This document shows, piece after piece, positions 43,047 through 54,040 of a stretch of 64,000 nucleotides of DNA; the first letter of the stretch is position 1, and every line of letters starts with the position of its first letter. The stretch lies in the NCBI GenBank assembly GCA_013368375.1, contig JAACJP010000006.1, positions 1,116,001-1,180,000 of the forward strand. Direction: 5' to 3'. The notes under the pieces are model-generated. The model made no database searches. It saw only the letters and a program-made list of their open reading frames with translations, and was not told the DNA's origin. The translations under genes and the position numbers were made by a program. The DNA comes from Tricholomella constricta (Eukaryota; Basidiomycota; Agaricomycetes; Agaricales; Lyophyllaceae).

Positions 43047-45741
43047 CGAAGAATGGGGTGAGTTCGCGCGGCAATTGGAAAGTCCGCGCTAAGTAAGTTC
43101 GGGGGGCGCCCGATGCTCCACGCGAGATCGGGTCGGCAGGATTTAATTCAGATTCAACGTAAACATAGGAAGGAACAATAAGAAATTGGACGAGAGTGGC
43201 GTAAGTGCGGCGGGAGCAGAGGTTGATGGGGACGTTAGGAGAACGATGCTTGTGATGGGCGCCTATCGCGCCGAAGTTGTCAGAATGTATGAGGACGTGC
43301 GTATGGTTGTAGCCGAGCTGCGCTAAGAACGAGACGGCGAGTTCGATGGCGAGCGCCTCGAGCCAGCATATGTCGTGGTTAGGTCGTTTCCAGTCCCGGA
43401 CGAGTTTGAAAGCATGCCAGTACTCGCCAATGATGATACCAATACCCCAAGATGTCGAAGCATCGACGAAGACATCGACTTCCGCAATATCTCGAATAGG
43501 TTGGAGATGACGCGAGCCTGAGGGGTTGCTGAGTTTGGCTTGCCACCATGACAAGCTATGAACAACAGAGTCGGATAGATGATGAGTGACGAATGTATTG
43601 GCCTTATAGCCTGGAAGGAGTAAGGAGAAGAAGTTCAAAAGACGTGAGAGACAGACCTGACATGAAGTTAGAGAGAGGAGGTAAGTGAGAAGAGCCTTCG
43701 GGATATACGAAGGAGACATGAACGAGCGTTCCATGGATAATTTGAATGTCACGGAGGTTAAACGTGGACCGGCGAGAGGAATGGGCTTCGATCATGTTCG
43801 AGACGCGATTAAGATACTTCAAACGCTTCTTTTCAGGCAAGGCGACAGTACGGGCCTCGAGATCCCACGAGAATCCGATATAAGTGAAATGAGATGAAAA
43901 GCAGGGATCGGTCTTTTCTGGGTGCCAGGGGATGTTCAATCCACCGATTAATTTCATGATCGAATCCCGGTCATGGGCGTAGTAGTAGGAGCCCTCGTGA
44001 TAAGGGCCATGTTCGACTGGAAAGCGGAAAGCTTCGATGTCATCTTCATATTTTAAGAACAGAGATGAAGGTCGGGCCTCCGCATGCCAAATATCTATCG
44101 AGGCGTTAGAAATTTGGCCTGAGTTGCTGCTGGCTGGACGAGCGCCGAACGGATGAACATGATCAATAAAATAGACGCCTTTGAATGAGACGACGAGGAA
44201 AGGTTTATGATCAGGCAAAGCAGGACAGGTGCGGTGGAATGCCTTTATGTCGAATGACATGGCCTGAGTGCCTGGAGGGGCACGAGCGACCTACGAGGAG
44301 AAATGAGTAAGGTAATACGAGGTGAATGGAGATGAGGCGAGTAAAGAGAGCTAGAATGTGGGAGCGACAATGCCCAGTCCAGAAATTCTGGAGTAAAGAG
44401 TTTGAATGAAAGGCGACACGATAGCTCGCCTGAGAGAGCATCGAGATTGGAGAGAGCGAGAAACGCTGTAGAGATTGGAGAGCTGGGAGCGAGAGTTCGC
44501 TCGAGATATTATAGGGCGAGAGTACGCCCATAAGAGATTGGAGAGCTGGGAGCGAGGATTCGCTCGGGAGAATAAAGGACGAGAGTACGCCCGAAAGAGA
44601 TTATAGCCAGGAGCAAACGAGGGCTTGCTCGAGGGGTATAGAGCTTGGAGCAAGCAACAGAGAAGTAGTGGGAGATAACAGTACTAGAGCAACAGGAACG
44701 TAGAGATATAGGGATAAGAATAAAACTTGCCTCGTCAGCGACGCGGAAAGCCATGTCGAAACGCGTCGGGAAATCATCTTTAGAAATAAAGCTATTCACT
44801 GATGGCGTTCCCGAGAGAGGATCCGCTTTAGAAAGATTGCGACAGACGCGGAGTTTTGGCGGGAGGTCTGGACCGGCATCCTGTTCAGCGACGATAAAAG
44901 GGGAGCAGTATACAGGGCCACGCATGATACGCTCGACCTCTTCGAGACTATATGGTCCCGACATGCGGCCGAGCTCCATTTCAGTAGCAAGATAATCAGC
45001 GACGGCTTGGGGGTGTACATCGACAGAAGGGTGGTTCTTGATCACCACCGAATTGGTTAATTTGGGAAGCGTGCCAAGAGGAAAGCCGCGCGCGAGATTG
45101 GAAACGAGCAGGGGGTAAGAGGAAACGAGGTCGTGTTTCTGGAGGAAATGAGCGAAGGCCGAAGCATCATAGGGAGTGGTAATGCGTTCGAATAGTTCAT
45201 TATCTTCAGGAGTAGAGACAGGTAGGCGAGGACGATAATGGATTGAGCTGGAGAAGTCGCGATAAGAGAGGACCTGCTCAGGCTTGTATATAGCCGTCAA
45301 AGGTCCTATCACACGCGGAGCTGCGCTCGAAAGCTGCGTGCTGAGCTCCGCAAAGTGAACAGGCGTGGATCGTGTCGGAACCGTGCCGGTTGTCACAGAA
45401 CCTGTTGAGGTTATAGAGCGTGCAGATTCTCTTGGAAGGGCTGCCTTTGTAGGGCTTGGAGGTCCACAGAGCATTGTCGCGATAGCGGGAGAAGAACGGT
45501 TTACCGTCTTCGAAGGCGGTGGCTCCGGGTGGATGGTCCCGGTAAGTGTGCCCTTTGGCGCATATAAGGCATTGTGGGGCCCTGGTCGTTCCCGACCGAA
45601 AGGACTGGCGGGGACGAGCAGAGGCGGGCGACGTATCGTTACGAGACATGCGAGGCGACTTATAGGCAGAAGTCGGTTCCTGTTCAGCCGGTCGTTTGAA
45701 AGACGGCAAGTGAGGTCGGTGCTCGCGTTCCAGTTCCCCAA
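43039..45741 (-). CDS. Reverse transcriptase-RNase H of the Ngaro-like element (ORF2)
   Basis: Exons 45741-44731, 44290-43657 and 43610-43039 join in frame (738 residues if the first Met is used). RT begins around YCSPFIVAEQD. The first catalytic Asp is in SFDIKAFHR and the second pair in LKYEDDIEAF (YEDD). RNase H has VDVFVDAS, LEALAIELA and IHSDN, and ends ELNPADPISRG. Intron 1 is a 440-bp GC-AG intron; intron 2 is 46 bp. The true start is uncertain because the frame overlaps ORF1 by 464 nt; frameshifting or internal initiation are alternatives. Confidence 0.82.
44291..44730 (-). other. Long GC-AG intron with internal repeats in ORF2
   Basis: Donor GAG|GCAAGT and acceptor CGTAG|GTC join ADE to VARAPP in frame. 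Inside, two to three imperfect units with CGAGAGTACGCCC and GGAGAGCTGGGAGCGAG occupy about 44440-44640. The other introns of this element are under 90 bp. Confidence 0.65.
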
Positions 45742-46780
45742 GCCGAATGCGAAGCAAGACCTCTGAAGCGTACGCGTCCCAATCGAAAAGAATACCCTTG
45801 AGGATATCTCTTCGTGCCTTTACCTCGAAGGGGTACCAGTCCGGAAAGGTCAGCTCAAAATTGTCGAGCTGAACGAAGAAATCCCGATGTTTCCTATACT
45901 CCGTCGCGTAAGATAAATCCGAGAGAGGCGTAGCCGAAGGTCCCGAATTTAAAGTCGAAGAGGCAGAGGAAGAGGGACCACACAGGAGTTCTAGAGCTGC
46001 GAGGAGGTTATCCGAAGCCTCGACGAAGCGAAACGGCGTAAGGCTGGCCGGAGAGTCGTCAGAACCCCACAAGGCAATCATTTTGGGCATGTCCAAAAGC
46101 TGGACTTTCTCCGTGGCGTCTTCATCAGCCCAGGGACGAAGCAACTTGAAATGTATATCTTGAGGAGAATAGTTAACCACCTCAATATGTTCATTAGTGA
46201 AGAAATTGAGGGGAGGACACATCTTGTTCTTGATACAGAGCAAGAAGGTCGTCGGGATGATGACCCGATCGCGTTGAGCAGGCACCCGCTTGACCGGATC
46301 AACGAGTTGCATGCTGCCGAGTAATTTGGTACGCATCTTTGTCTCCGCCTCTTTCTCCTTGTCCAATTGCCTGCCCACTTCAGCGACCTTCTTCAGACGA
46401 GCGCGCTCCGCCTCTATGTACCTGACCAGAGCAACCGGGAGGGGGCTCAAGGTGGAACACAAAGCTTCGCTGTCAACAAATTCCTGATACTCGTCATCGG
46501 TGAAAGCATAGCTGCGTTTGAGTGGTGGACCGATATCAAGGTCCTCGGGACGGGGCACCATAGTCTCCTTTGCGGTCACGGTCCTAAAGATACTATCGTT
46601 GTTGAATTTCTCGATCTCGACGTTGCGGGCTACCCGAGTCTGAAGTGGAATCTCAGGCATCATCAGCGCATCAGGGGGCGCTACGCGCGCATCAAAATCG
46701 AAGTCTTCCGGGATCGGACCCGGAATGCCAGCGTTTGGGAGCTGAGTGGGCATTTTACTGAGCGGCGACGTCTTCAACAT
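45278..46780 (-). CDS. Gag-like ORF1 of the Ngaro-like element
   Basis: 500 residues from ATG 46780. The frame is open further upstream, but a possible 88-bp 5' UTR intron (46877-46790, GTGAGT...CACCAG) ends just before this ATG. Middle region: FDWDAYASEVLLRIRLGELEREH, shown here only as a landmark near 45770. The C-terminus has Cys/His clusters (CLICAKGHTYRDHPPG and CSLCGAQHAAFERSSACDR) that may bind nucleic acid. It is likely the nucleocapsid-type protein of the element. The last 464 nt overlap ORF2 in another frame. Confidence 0.72.
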   Translation of the reverse strand: MLKTSPLSKMPTQLPNAGIPGPIPEDFDFDARVAPPDALMMPEIPLQTRVARNVEIEKFNNDSIFRTVTAKETMVPRPEDLDIGPPLKRSYAFTDDEYQEFVDSEALCSTLSPLPVALVRYIEAERARLKKVAEVGRQLDKEKEAETKMRTKLLGSMQLVDPVKRVPAQRDRVIIPTTFLLCIKNKMCPPLNFFTNEHIEVVNYSPQDIHFKLLRPWADEDATEKVQLLDMPKMIALWGSDDSPASLTPFRFVEASDNLLAALELLCGPSSSASSTLNSGPSATPLSDLSYATEYRKHRDFFVQLDNFELTFPDWYPFEVKARRDILKGILFDWDAYASEVLLRIRLGELEREHRPHLPSFKRPAEQEPTSAYKSPRMSRNDTSPASARPRQSFRSGTTRAPQCLICAKGHTYRDHPPGATAFEDGKPFFSRYRDNALWTSKPYKGSPSKRICTLYNLNRFCDNRHGSDTIHACSLCGAQHAAFERSSACDRTFDGYIQA

Positions 46781-47161
46781 CGTAGAAGGCTGGTGAGGCG
46801 CGTGAGATAGATGTATAGTAAGTGTCAGTGCTCTGGGCTTTGGAGAGAGACTGTGTGATTCAACGCCAAACACTCACCACTGAACGCTGAGCAGCGAGCT
46901 AAAAATTGACCAACCAGGGTACAGTTTCTTTCTTATTCGAGACATATAATAAGGTTCAGAATATATCGAGATATCGGGTTGTGGTCGCAGTGTCTGAAGG
47001 ACTCAGATGGCGAAGCGTTGACGAAGGATCCCAGACGCTGGTGCTCAATACGTCCAAATAAAAGGCAGGACTTCCGTTTCTTTCGGACTCGTGCTAACTC
47101 CTTCGACATTTCCACTCAATTTGTGATTTCTGGTCCAAAGCATTGACTTGCCTTGCCATTC

Positions 47162-48683
47162 ATGTCGAACACCAACACCGAATTCGATTCCGACGAATAC
47201 CGGGAAGTGGAAGTGAGGAAATTCAAGGTGATGAATTTGAACGGCAGCTTTGTCGAGTTCCTTTGACGTCGCGTTCAGCCACGAATCACCCACAGGAAAC
47301 GCCGAAAGATACATTCTAAACAAGCTGTTCCCACCGAATCAAACCCGGATTCCTCTCTTTTACGTGCAGTCTTTGACGAGCTAGGAAATGGCGATCCAAC
47401 AGTCGCATCTTTCCAGGATATCATCGACAGAGTACTTCCCGACCTCTTACATACGAGGGCCAACCTTCAGGAAGAAACCGCTGAGCTCGATCAGAACGTA
47501 ACTATGATACCTTCCCATTGCGCCGCATCATTCAAGTTTCTCACAGGGTCAACTCCTTCGACCTCCAACACGGGCTGAAGTGTCGTCTTTAATCAGAGCT
47601 TTTGCAAGTCCAGGTGATCCTGCATCTGTTTCCACGGCGATAGCGGAGCGTAAGCTCAAACTAAGTCGAGTATGTATCACCGTTACCCAGTGGATATTCA
47701 AGGCTCATACCTTCATTACAGGAAAAACGGCGAGCCAAACTTTTAGACACGACAATACAAGCTTCAGACACGGTCACGCCGCTTCCCTCACCTCCAGCAA
47801 GCCTTCCTCCGCATCCTCAGGTCATCGATGCCCTTTATAATATTCAGACAACTCCATTTGCGTCGTCGTTCCTATCACGCCTCCAAGGTACCAGGGCGGC
47901 AACTTCTTCATCAGCCATCGCGGTGGATTGGGAAACAATCACTCCCTGGATGAGTCTGATGAATGATATTCGGGACCATTACGTCCTATCTCAGTGAGCA
48001 TTGAGTCCGACTTGAAGAATTTATAATGACAGATATTCTAGTCCCGAAAGGGAACAAGCTCTCGAGACTTCGGCACCAATCGTGTACTCGTCTTTAGAGC
48101 GTTCCCATCTGCGAGAAGTCCACGAGCTATTGACGCGAGCGTTTTGGAAAGGGATCAACGGTATGGAAAATTCTTCTCCAAGCAATAATGCCACGACATG
48201 ACAGAGATTTTATTTCGCAGTCAGCGACTCACTGGATCATTCACCTGAACGCTGTACAATCGTGGCATCATATAAACGATTGGTGATTGGCGTTGCGATA
48301 CTCAGCTCCCCGCGAGAGACGTACATTACATACCTGGCCGTCAGAGCCGGCTGGGACAAGGCCCGAATAGCAAGGTACGTATCAATCTAGAATGGGTCAA
48401 TCTGCATCATTAACTGGCTTAGATCTATGCTGTATCATCTTATTATGTTAAATCCCAAAAAAGACATAACGCTCCACGTCTCCGTGAACAATTCGGCAAT
48501 GGTATTACATCTAAACTCAATTTCAATTGACCTCCGTCCCTAATTTTCACTCTCTAAAAGCTGCTCTATAACCAGTTTGGCTTCAAAGCCGAAGAATTCG
48601 TAGCTGGATTTTATGAAGATTATCTGGATCCCAATTCTCGAGCATCCAAGAATGCCTTTCGATTGCGCTTGCGACAGCAATGA
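47162..48683 (+). CDS. KAT14/CSRP2BP-like GNAT acetyltransferase, eight exons
   Basis: Exons 47162-47227, 47279-47497, 47547-47669, 47722-47993, 48042-48160, 48221-48374, 48423-48501 and 48561-48683 join in frame to 384 residues. All introns are GT-AG, 48-60 bp. The C-terminal 160 residues are a GNAT fold: LLTRAFWKGI, YITYLAVRAGWDKARIARSM (acetyl-CoA loop), DITLHVSVNNSAMLLYNQFG and FYEDYL near the end. This last segment closely resembles the C-terminus of animal CSRP2BP/KAT14, the ATAC-complex subunit that binds and acetylates chromatin or its partners. The N-terminal half is low in recognisable domains. The start is the first ATG with a usable donor. Confidence 0.85.
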
Positions 48684-49397
48684 AAATCCAGATGGCTGGT
48701 TCATTCGAGATCAGGCCCAGGCGCCCTGCATCCCAACCAGTTCAACTACTTTAAAAGCGTTGAAAATTTTTTCTTCCTCTGCCACGACGACACGCCGCCA
48801 TCCAGCATGATGACAACAAGAGGCAAACATTACTCCACTAGTAGAACCCTGGCGGCGGAATCACTCCCATAACAGTCCGGCTCACTGATCGCCCATTTCC
48901 CCTGCGGCTTCAATGCCCACTGGGGATCGCCTCTGTTTCGACAGATGTCAAAGCTTCCCACTTGGGTGCGTAATACCTTGGGAACTCAATACATACCCTG
49001 CGGTGTACCACAAGCGGCTTGTGACCAACAACAGATGCGGTGTCATCCCGACTTCGACGTCTCATGGGAGTCGGCGAACCAGCGTTTGCGCCATTACACT
49101 AGTGGTGCAGGGTTTGTCAACCATCACAGATCGGTTTCTCAGGAAAATTGTGATGTTGTGGCTCGTTAAGGAGGTAGGGGTGTCTGGTGTCTCTCCGGAC
49201 GCGCCGTCAATCGACTTTGGCCTCCGGCCTAATAAAAGTCACGATGTCACGTTGAATTTCTTCACGTTGAAAAGGTAATGTAAAGCAAATTTTGATTCTG
49301 GTATCGATGTTGATGGTGGTGATAGTACAAAATGCAGATGGTAAGATGATAATACGAAACGACGATAAGCCCCCGAAGATAAAATGGAAATATGACT
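48684..49397. other. Intergenic, no gene recognised
   Basis: Short frames only. It presumably holds the 3' ends of two converging genes (the KAT14-like gene and the gene at 49398-50420). Confidence 0.5.
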
Positions 49398-50420
49398 TCA
49401 AAGCTCGAAAGGGCGCTTGCGCTGCGCTTGCACCAGCGTCAGGTTATTCATGACGCTCAGAGCTCTCTTCCTCGTGGCAATCCCGTTCTCCCGATTTTGC
49501 TGCTGCCCCACGGCGCTGGTCGTACCCAGGCTTACACGACGCCTCCCTGCGACTTTATTCGGGCCTGCCCCTAAAGACGGATACTTCGACGTCTGGACAT
49601 GGCCTCCAGGTGCCTTGAATCGAGCGGTGTGAAGATCGCGCCCAGTAAATTCGGCAGACGACACCGCCGCATCGTAAACCCAACCCCCTCCAATCCTTCC
49701 CACCTCGCCCAAGGGACCGCTCAATGACTTGCGGCGCCCGACACAGCGTTTCTTCACCGCCCGAATATCCTCCTCCGCAGGCCCCCACTGTGCCGGCGAT
49801 TTCGAGGACGGGCTCAAGGATCCCGTGTCCCTGCCCTTGCTGAGCGCCATGACGGAATGGCTGCGAGGTCGGACGGTGGGCCTGCGTGGGCCTGCGGCGG
49901 CGGTCCCAGCCTTGAAGTGCACTCGCCCATCCTGCCTTTTCACCTCCTCTTCCTCCTCGACCTTCACCTCAGCCGCCCTCTCCGCCAATGGTTTATACTC
50001 GATCTGCGACCTCTCCAACACCTCCTTGACCTTCTGCGCCCAGTCGTCCAGCTGGTAGAGCTTATGCAGCATCAGCTTGAATGTGAACGGGTACTTCTTC
50101 CCAAGCGGGAACGTCGCAAGCGACTGTTCGTCGTCATCGTCATCCGAGTCCAGGTCGTGGGCGTTGCGACTGGACGTCGCGACGGTGTTTCTGCGGGCAC
50201 GCTTGCTAGTCTGCTTCTTGTGCTGCGCGTCGCCTTGGTATTTGCGCGTCCCAACAAGGCTAGCAAGGCTGGTGATGACAGGTGCGAGGTCGGCGGGCAA
50301 GAGTATGGAGCGGACGTCCTCGTGGTTCTCGTCTGTGCGAGTTCGGGATTTTCGTGAGGCGAGGCGCTCGAAGAGGTCGAAGAGCCTGGCAAATTCTGCT
50401 GTCTTGGACTCGGAAGCCAT
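49398..50420 (-). CDS. Unrecognised basic nuclear-type protein
   Basis: Single open frame of 340 residues from ATG 50420 (MASESKTAEFARLF). The frame continues upstream, but that part looks like 5' UTR with a TATATATAA near 50555. The N-terminal 80 residues look helical. A basic patch and an acidic run of Asp precede a conserved-looking block KYPFTFKLMLHKLYQLDDWA (about residues 120-140). The C-terminal half is basic with Ser/Pro and RKRALSVMN near the end. No domain is known to me. Codon use and GC content resemble the neighbouring host genes. Confidence 0.7.
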   Translation of the reverse strand: MASESKTAEFARLFDLFERLASRKSRTRTDENHEDVRSILLPADLAPVITSLASLVGTRKYQGDAQHKKQTSKRARRNTVATSSRNAHDLDSDDDDDEQSLATFPLGKKYPFTFKLMLHKLYQLDDWAQKVKEVLERSQIEYKPLAERAAEVKVEEEEEVKRQDGRVHFKAGTAAAGPRRPTVRPRSHSVMALSKGRDTGSLSPSSKSPAQWGPAEEDIRAVKKRCVGRRKSLSGPLGEVGRIGGGWVYDAAVSSAEFTGRDLHTARFKAPGGHVQTSKYPSLGAGPNKVAGRRRVSLGTTSAVGQQQNRENGIATRKRALSVMNNLTLVQAQRKRPFEL

Positions 50421-50855
50421 GTGGGGTGATTTAGATATGGAGTGGGGGAGGCAAAGGCTGGGGAACCGCGTTGAGTGGCACGGCGATGAGATACACGGGC
50501 TTCGGAAGCGGTAGCTCGTCTTGGGGAGTCCTTCATCGTTCAAAGGGTTGTTATATATAAACCCAGCTGGCCAGGATGCTTTGGCCCGCCGCTCTCGCTT
50601 ACGGCTACTCAGATCAAATGCGTGCCACAGGCCAGTACCATTGTTCGACCATGTTTGTTTTTGGTCACTGGCCATAACGCGTTCGGGTGGACAATGGAAC
50701 GGTATGTGGCTCTGCCATAGTACGCATACAGGCACATTCGCTTTGGGCCGTCAATATGATTCTTGGATTTCTACAACACACGACCGTCTATTACCAATTG
50801 TCTACAAGTTCAGCAAAAGTAGCAAGTGCCATGAGGCTTTGCAGTCGTAGGCCTT

Positions 50856-52203
50856 CTACCACGGTGCTCTCCTCACCCTGATCCGTCCGTTGCGTCTCAA
50901 GATCCAAATGGTCGTTTTCATATCGTTATCCGTTGCGATTCCGGGAATGTCGTCCGTGTCTTCCTCATTCGGACCATCATCTTCGCCGTCGTCCTTGTCG
51001 TGCAAGTCGCCAGCGTCCTTAACGAGTGTGTCATCGGAGTCCGTGTGCTGATTCAGTGAGACCTGTTTAATTTTGCTGGCAACGAGAGAGCTCCATCCCA
51101 CTGTCTCGAGTGCCTTGATCTTCTGGGCGAGTACGATGCTTGCCACCAGTTCACGCGACCTGATCATCTCGGCGGCATTACCGAAGCAATCTTGACAACT
51201 ACTCCAATCAATGGCTAATGCTGAACGATTCCCAGAGTGAGCTATATGCGAGTACAGAAGTCGTTCATCGGACAAGAAGATCCCGAGGTGCAGGTGAGTG
51301 AGGTGCGCTAATGGCCTCAGAGCATCGGCGAATGCGTCCTGTTCGCGAGACATATATGCACGGTCAGTTTTTTCCAACTATCGTCTGTCAGTGAAGACTT
51401 ACTGCCATCGCAGCGATGTCAAAATATTCATCGGGGATAGGAGAATGTATCGTACAAGTAAGGCTCTCTTCGAAACAACCCCAGCAACAGCCGAATTCCA
51501 TTCGCTCCGTACAGCTGAGGTAAAGGTCCGATAAACCAGGGAAGGTCTTGGCGATGAGACGGAGGAGAAGCGTATCCACGCGGGGAAGGTACGATAAAGT
51601 CAAGGAAGTCAAGTTTGGCCAGGCATTCGTTGAGAGCTTGGGTCCAGGTCCAAGAAGCCTCGTTAGGAACGGATGCTGCGTCGAGAGACCTTCGAGCGCC
51701 AAGTCGACTGTAAGACTGCGAAGATGCGACAGGGATCGTAGACGCATCGGTTTGGTCGAAAGAACCACGGATGAGGCGGAAATTGATCTACATCGTCGTA
51801 AGAAATTTCTGTGACCGAGGACATCCATCGCATATAGTCACCTCACCCAAGCGAAACCGCCAGTCTCGCCTCGCCCATGCGATTTTCCCTCCTGTGCTTC
51901 GAGTAATTTGAAGAGTCCTTCCCATTGGGTGTGATTTGTCAGAGTAAGTTCATAAAAGTATCGACGCAGAGCAATTTGACGGAAAGCAGCAGATGCAAGA
52001 GTAAAAGGCTCGATGAAGGTAAACTCCGGTACTCCAGGTGCAGCAGAAGTTTGAAGCAGAAGAAAATTCAGGATGTGGTCAATAATTTCCGTTGGAACGC
52101 GCGGGGAATGTGGTTTAGTAACGAATCCGGGAGAGCAGAGTAGCCTTGTAGTCATGGAGCGAGAGCGAGTACCCAAAACCAACGTAGAGGTTCGAGAGAC
52201 CAT
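50856..52203 (-). CDS. F-box-like protein, three exons
   Basis: Exons 52203-51842, 51787-51403 and 51338-50856, with introns of 54 and 64 bp, join in frame to 409 residues. An F-box-like start, RVPTEIIDHILNFLL, lies near residue 32. The middle has leucine-rich stretches (SLSHLRSLTVDLALEGL, NLTSLTLSYLP). The C-terminus is acidic with a basic tail. F-box proteins of this type recruit substrates to SCF ubiquitin ligases; the substrate is unknown. An in-frame ATG 23 codons upstream (52272) is possible; 52203 follows a pyrimidine-rich leader. Confidence 0.75.
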
Positions 52204-52398
52204 ATCGAAGCACAGGAGAGGAAAATTAGAAAATACTGAGTCGGCTGTAGGAATCTTTAGTGGTGGTATCAACTAGGATGTGATTCTGAAGAATTTTCCA
52301 AATTGGAGGGAGTCGCGTCGCGTCGCGTCACATGATCTGTGACACGATCCACGATGGCGGTGTAACTATAGGTGTAGACCTCCCAGAAATTAATTAAA

Positions 52399-53557
52399 TT
52401 AATTAATTAATTTGGGGGAGGGACGAAGAGGAGACGATACTCTACGTCGCTGACAGTTTCCAGAGAATGGTACGAAAGTAGAAAAGATAGTAATGATATC
52501 CGTACCCCTCCGAAACTCGTCATGAGATGTATCAGCCCAAGGTATGTGGGCCAGTAGCAAAGTAACCCGAAAGGATCGACATTTCATTTGTTGATGATGA
52601 GCTGGATGGCGTCTTCGGAGAAAGATCAGAAAAAATCTGCGGTGAATTCTTATGGGTTGACATACTTTGGTGCATTTTTTTCGGTTCCATTTCCCGTCGC
52701 AATCTGTTCGATGACACGAAACACACTTGCGTGGTGCGCGCTTCTTTGTCGGAGGCACTGTAGTATCAGTGGTGTCCTCGAACGCACGCTTCTTACCCTT
52801 CTTTGCACCGTGGACATCAGAGGCTAATTTGGGATCTTGAATGTAGGCAAATTGAATGGCAAATTGTGTGCTGCTTGAGCGCCCGAGAAGATTTGATATT
52901 TCCCACTCATTGACCTCGGGATCGTGGGTTACTCGTTTTTCTTTGTCCATGGTGTCAGCAAGAGATGAAGGATTTTGAACGGGGATTGTTGGCATCGCAG
53001 CGGCGTGGGGGATGAGATATGAATGGAGCAGATTGTATGCATCACGGTTTTGCTCGACGGAGTTTTGTTCGTTCCGAAGCTCGCTCCAGGTTTTGTAGTA
53101 ATTCTTGAGCTGTTCAGGCAGCTGTCGCAATTATTAGAAAAGATAGCCAAAAGATAGGGATCAAAGAAACACGCACTTTATAAAAGATTGTCTTCCCATC
53201 GCAGTGTTCCGACCATTCAGATGTCAAAGTAACCCAGTGTGGTTGAGTCGAACTTGTATGTCGTCGTAGGAGTAACGAAAATAGTGCCCGTTCATTTGGT
53301 GTGTGAACTGGTAGGATAGCGATGCGAGTATTCTGAAGCGACGCGAGGTGCGAATGACACATTTTCTGTTGTGTGGCAAAGCGCAAATTGAAGTCAAGCA
53401 TTCCAAGTTGATTCCTTGTTGCATCGCCGAGAGGCAGAATACCGAAAGTTTCCGACGATGGTTCATAATCATCTCCGTTCACCCATCCTTGTTCAGATGA
53501 GTGCCAGGCGTGAGAGAACATTTCTCGAGTTTGATCTCTGAGGCGAGATAGCCTCAA
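52399..53557 (-). pseudogene. DDE transposase/exonuclease family copy 3, C-terminal fragment
   Basis: Two exons, 53557-53177 and 53121 onward, with a 55-bp intron. They read WVNGDDYEPSSETFGILPLG, HLASLQNTRIAILPVHT and KTIFYK|LPEQLKNYYK. The same blocks and the same splice junction occur after the catalytic Glu in copy 1. A zinc-knuckle-like CVSCHRTDCDG follows near 52700. The catalytic core is absent; sequence right of 53557 is unrelated. Confidence 0.7.
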
Positions 53558-54040
53558 GGGTGCTCCAAGGTCAGAATTTTTGACCTGACCCTAGTTAGTT
53601 AGTCTGACCGTAAGTCATGATTTTTTTTGTTGGACCTACCTGAGATTTACTTCCAATGGCTCTAATTCAGCTTGGATGATGTTGTCTCACCAACTCAACA
53701 TGTAGAGAAATGCCCTAGAACACTATAGCACATCACCAATACATAAAAATTAATTAGCAGCAAGCCAGATTTGCCTTGCGTTTGGCCATCGAGATCCATT
53801 GAACTCAAGTAGCCTTGCTTTCCTCTTAATCATCTGTTTGTCAAACCTTGGCTCACCCCCAAAGAAAGCGACAAGTTGAGGACATGAACAACACCAAGAA
53901 TATCAAGAACTGTTCCTGTGGTTCTGCCCAATGGAATTGACTGTATCCAATTCAAACAAAATGATGTGAGAGTGAATGTTCAACTAGCTCTGGCCGACAC
54001 AATTATACTTAGTATCATCCCTGTACATTAGGTTGGAAAT
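53558..54040. other. Repeat-derived spacer
   Basis: AT-rich, no gene. Near 53572 a palindromic GGTCAGAATTTTTGACC lies next to CCTAGTTAGTTAGTC. The last five bases, GAAAT, are the target duplication of element A. Confidence 0.5.

Larger units (their letters stand above)
40899..46877 (-). mobile_element. Ngaro-like (DIRS-order) tyrosine-recombinase retrotransposon
   Basis: On the minus strand: a gag-like ORF1, RT-RNase H ORF2, tyrosine-recombinase ORF3, then a 198-bp repeat, a 223-bp spacer and the same 198-bp repeat again. In Ngaro elements this 3' end is the B1-A2-B2 part of split direct repeats. The matching A1 copy (the 223-bp spacer sequence) was not found upstream of ORF1, so the 5' end is missing or diverged. 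There is no integrase and no aspartic protease. ORFs are intact when introns are removed. Confidence 0.85.

Noticed and set aside
48613..48810. 65-codon ORF at the end of the KAT14-like gene
   Set aside because: Out of frame with the last acetyltransferase exon, which accounts for the sequence.
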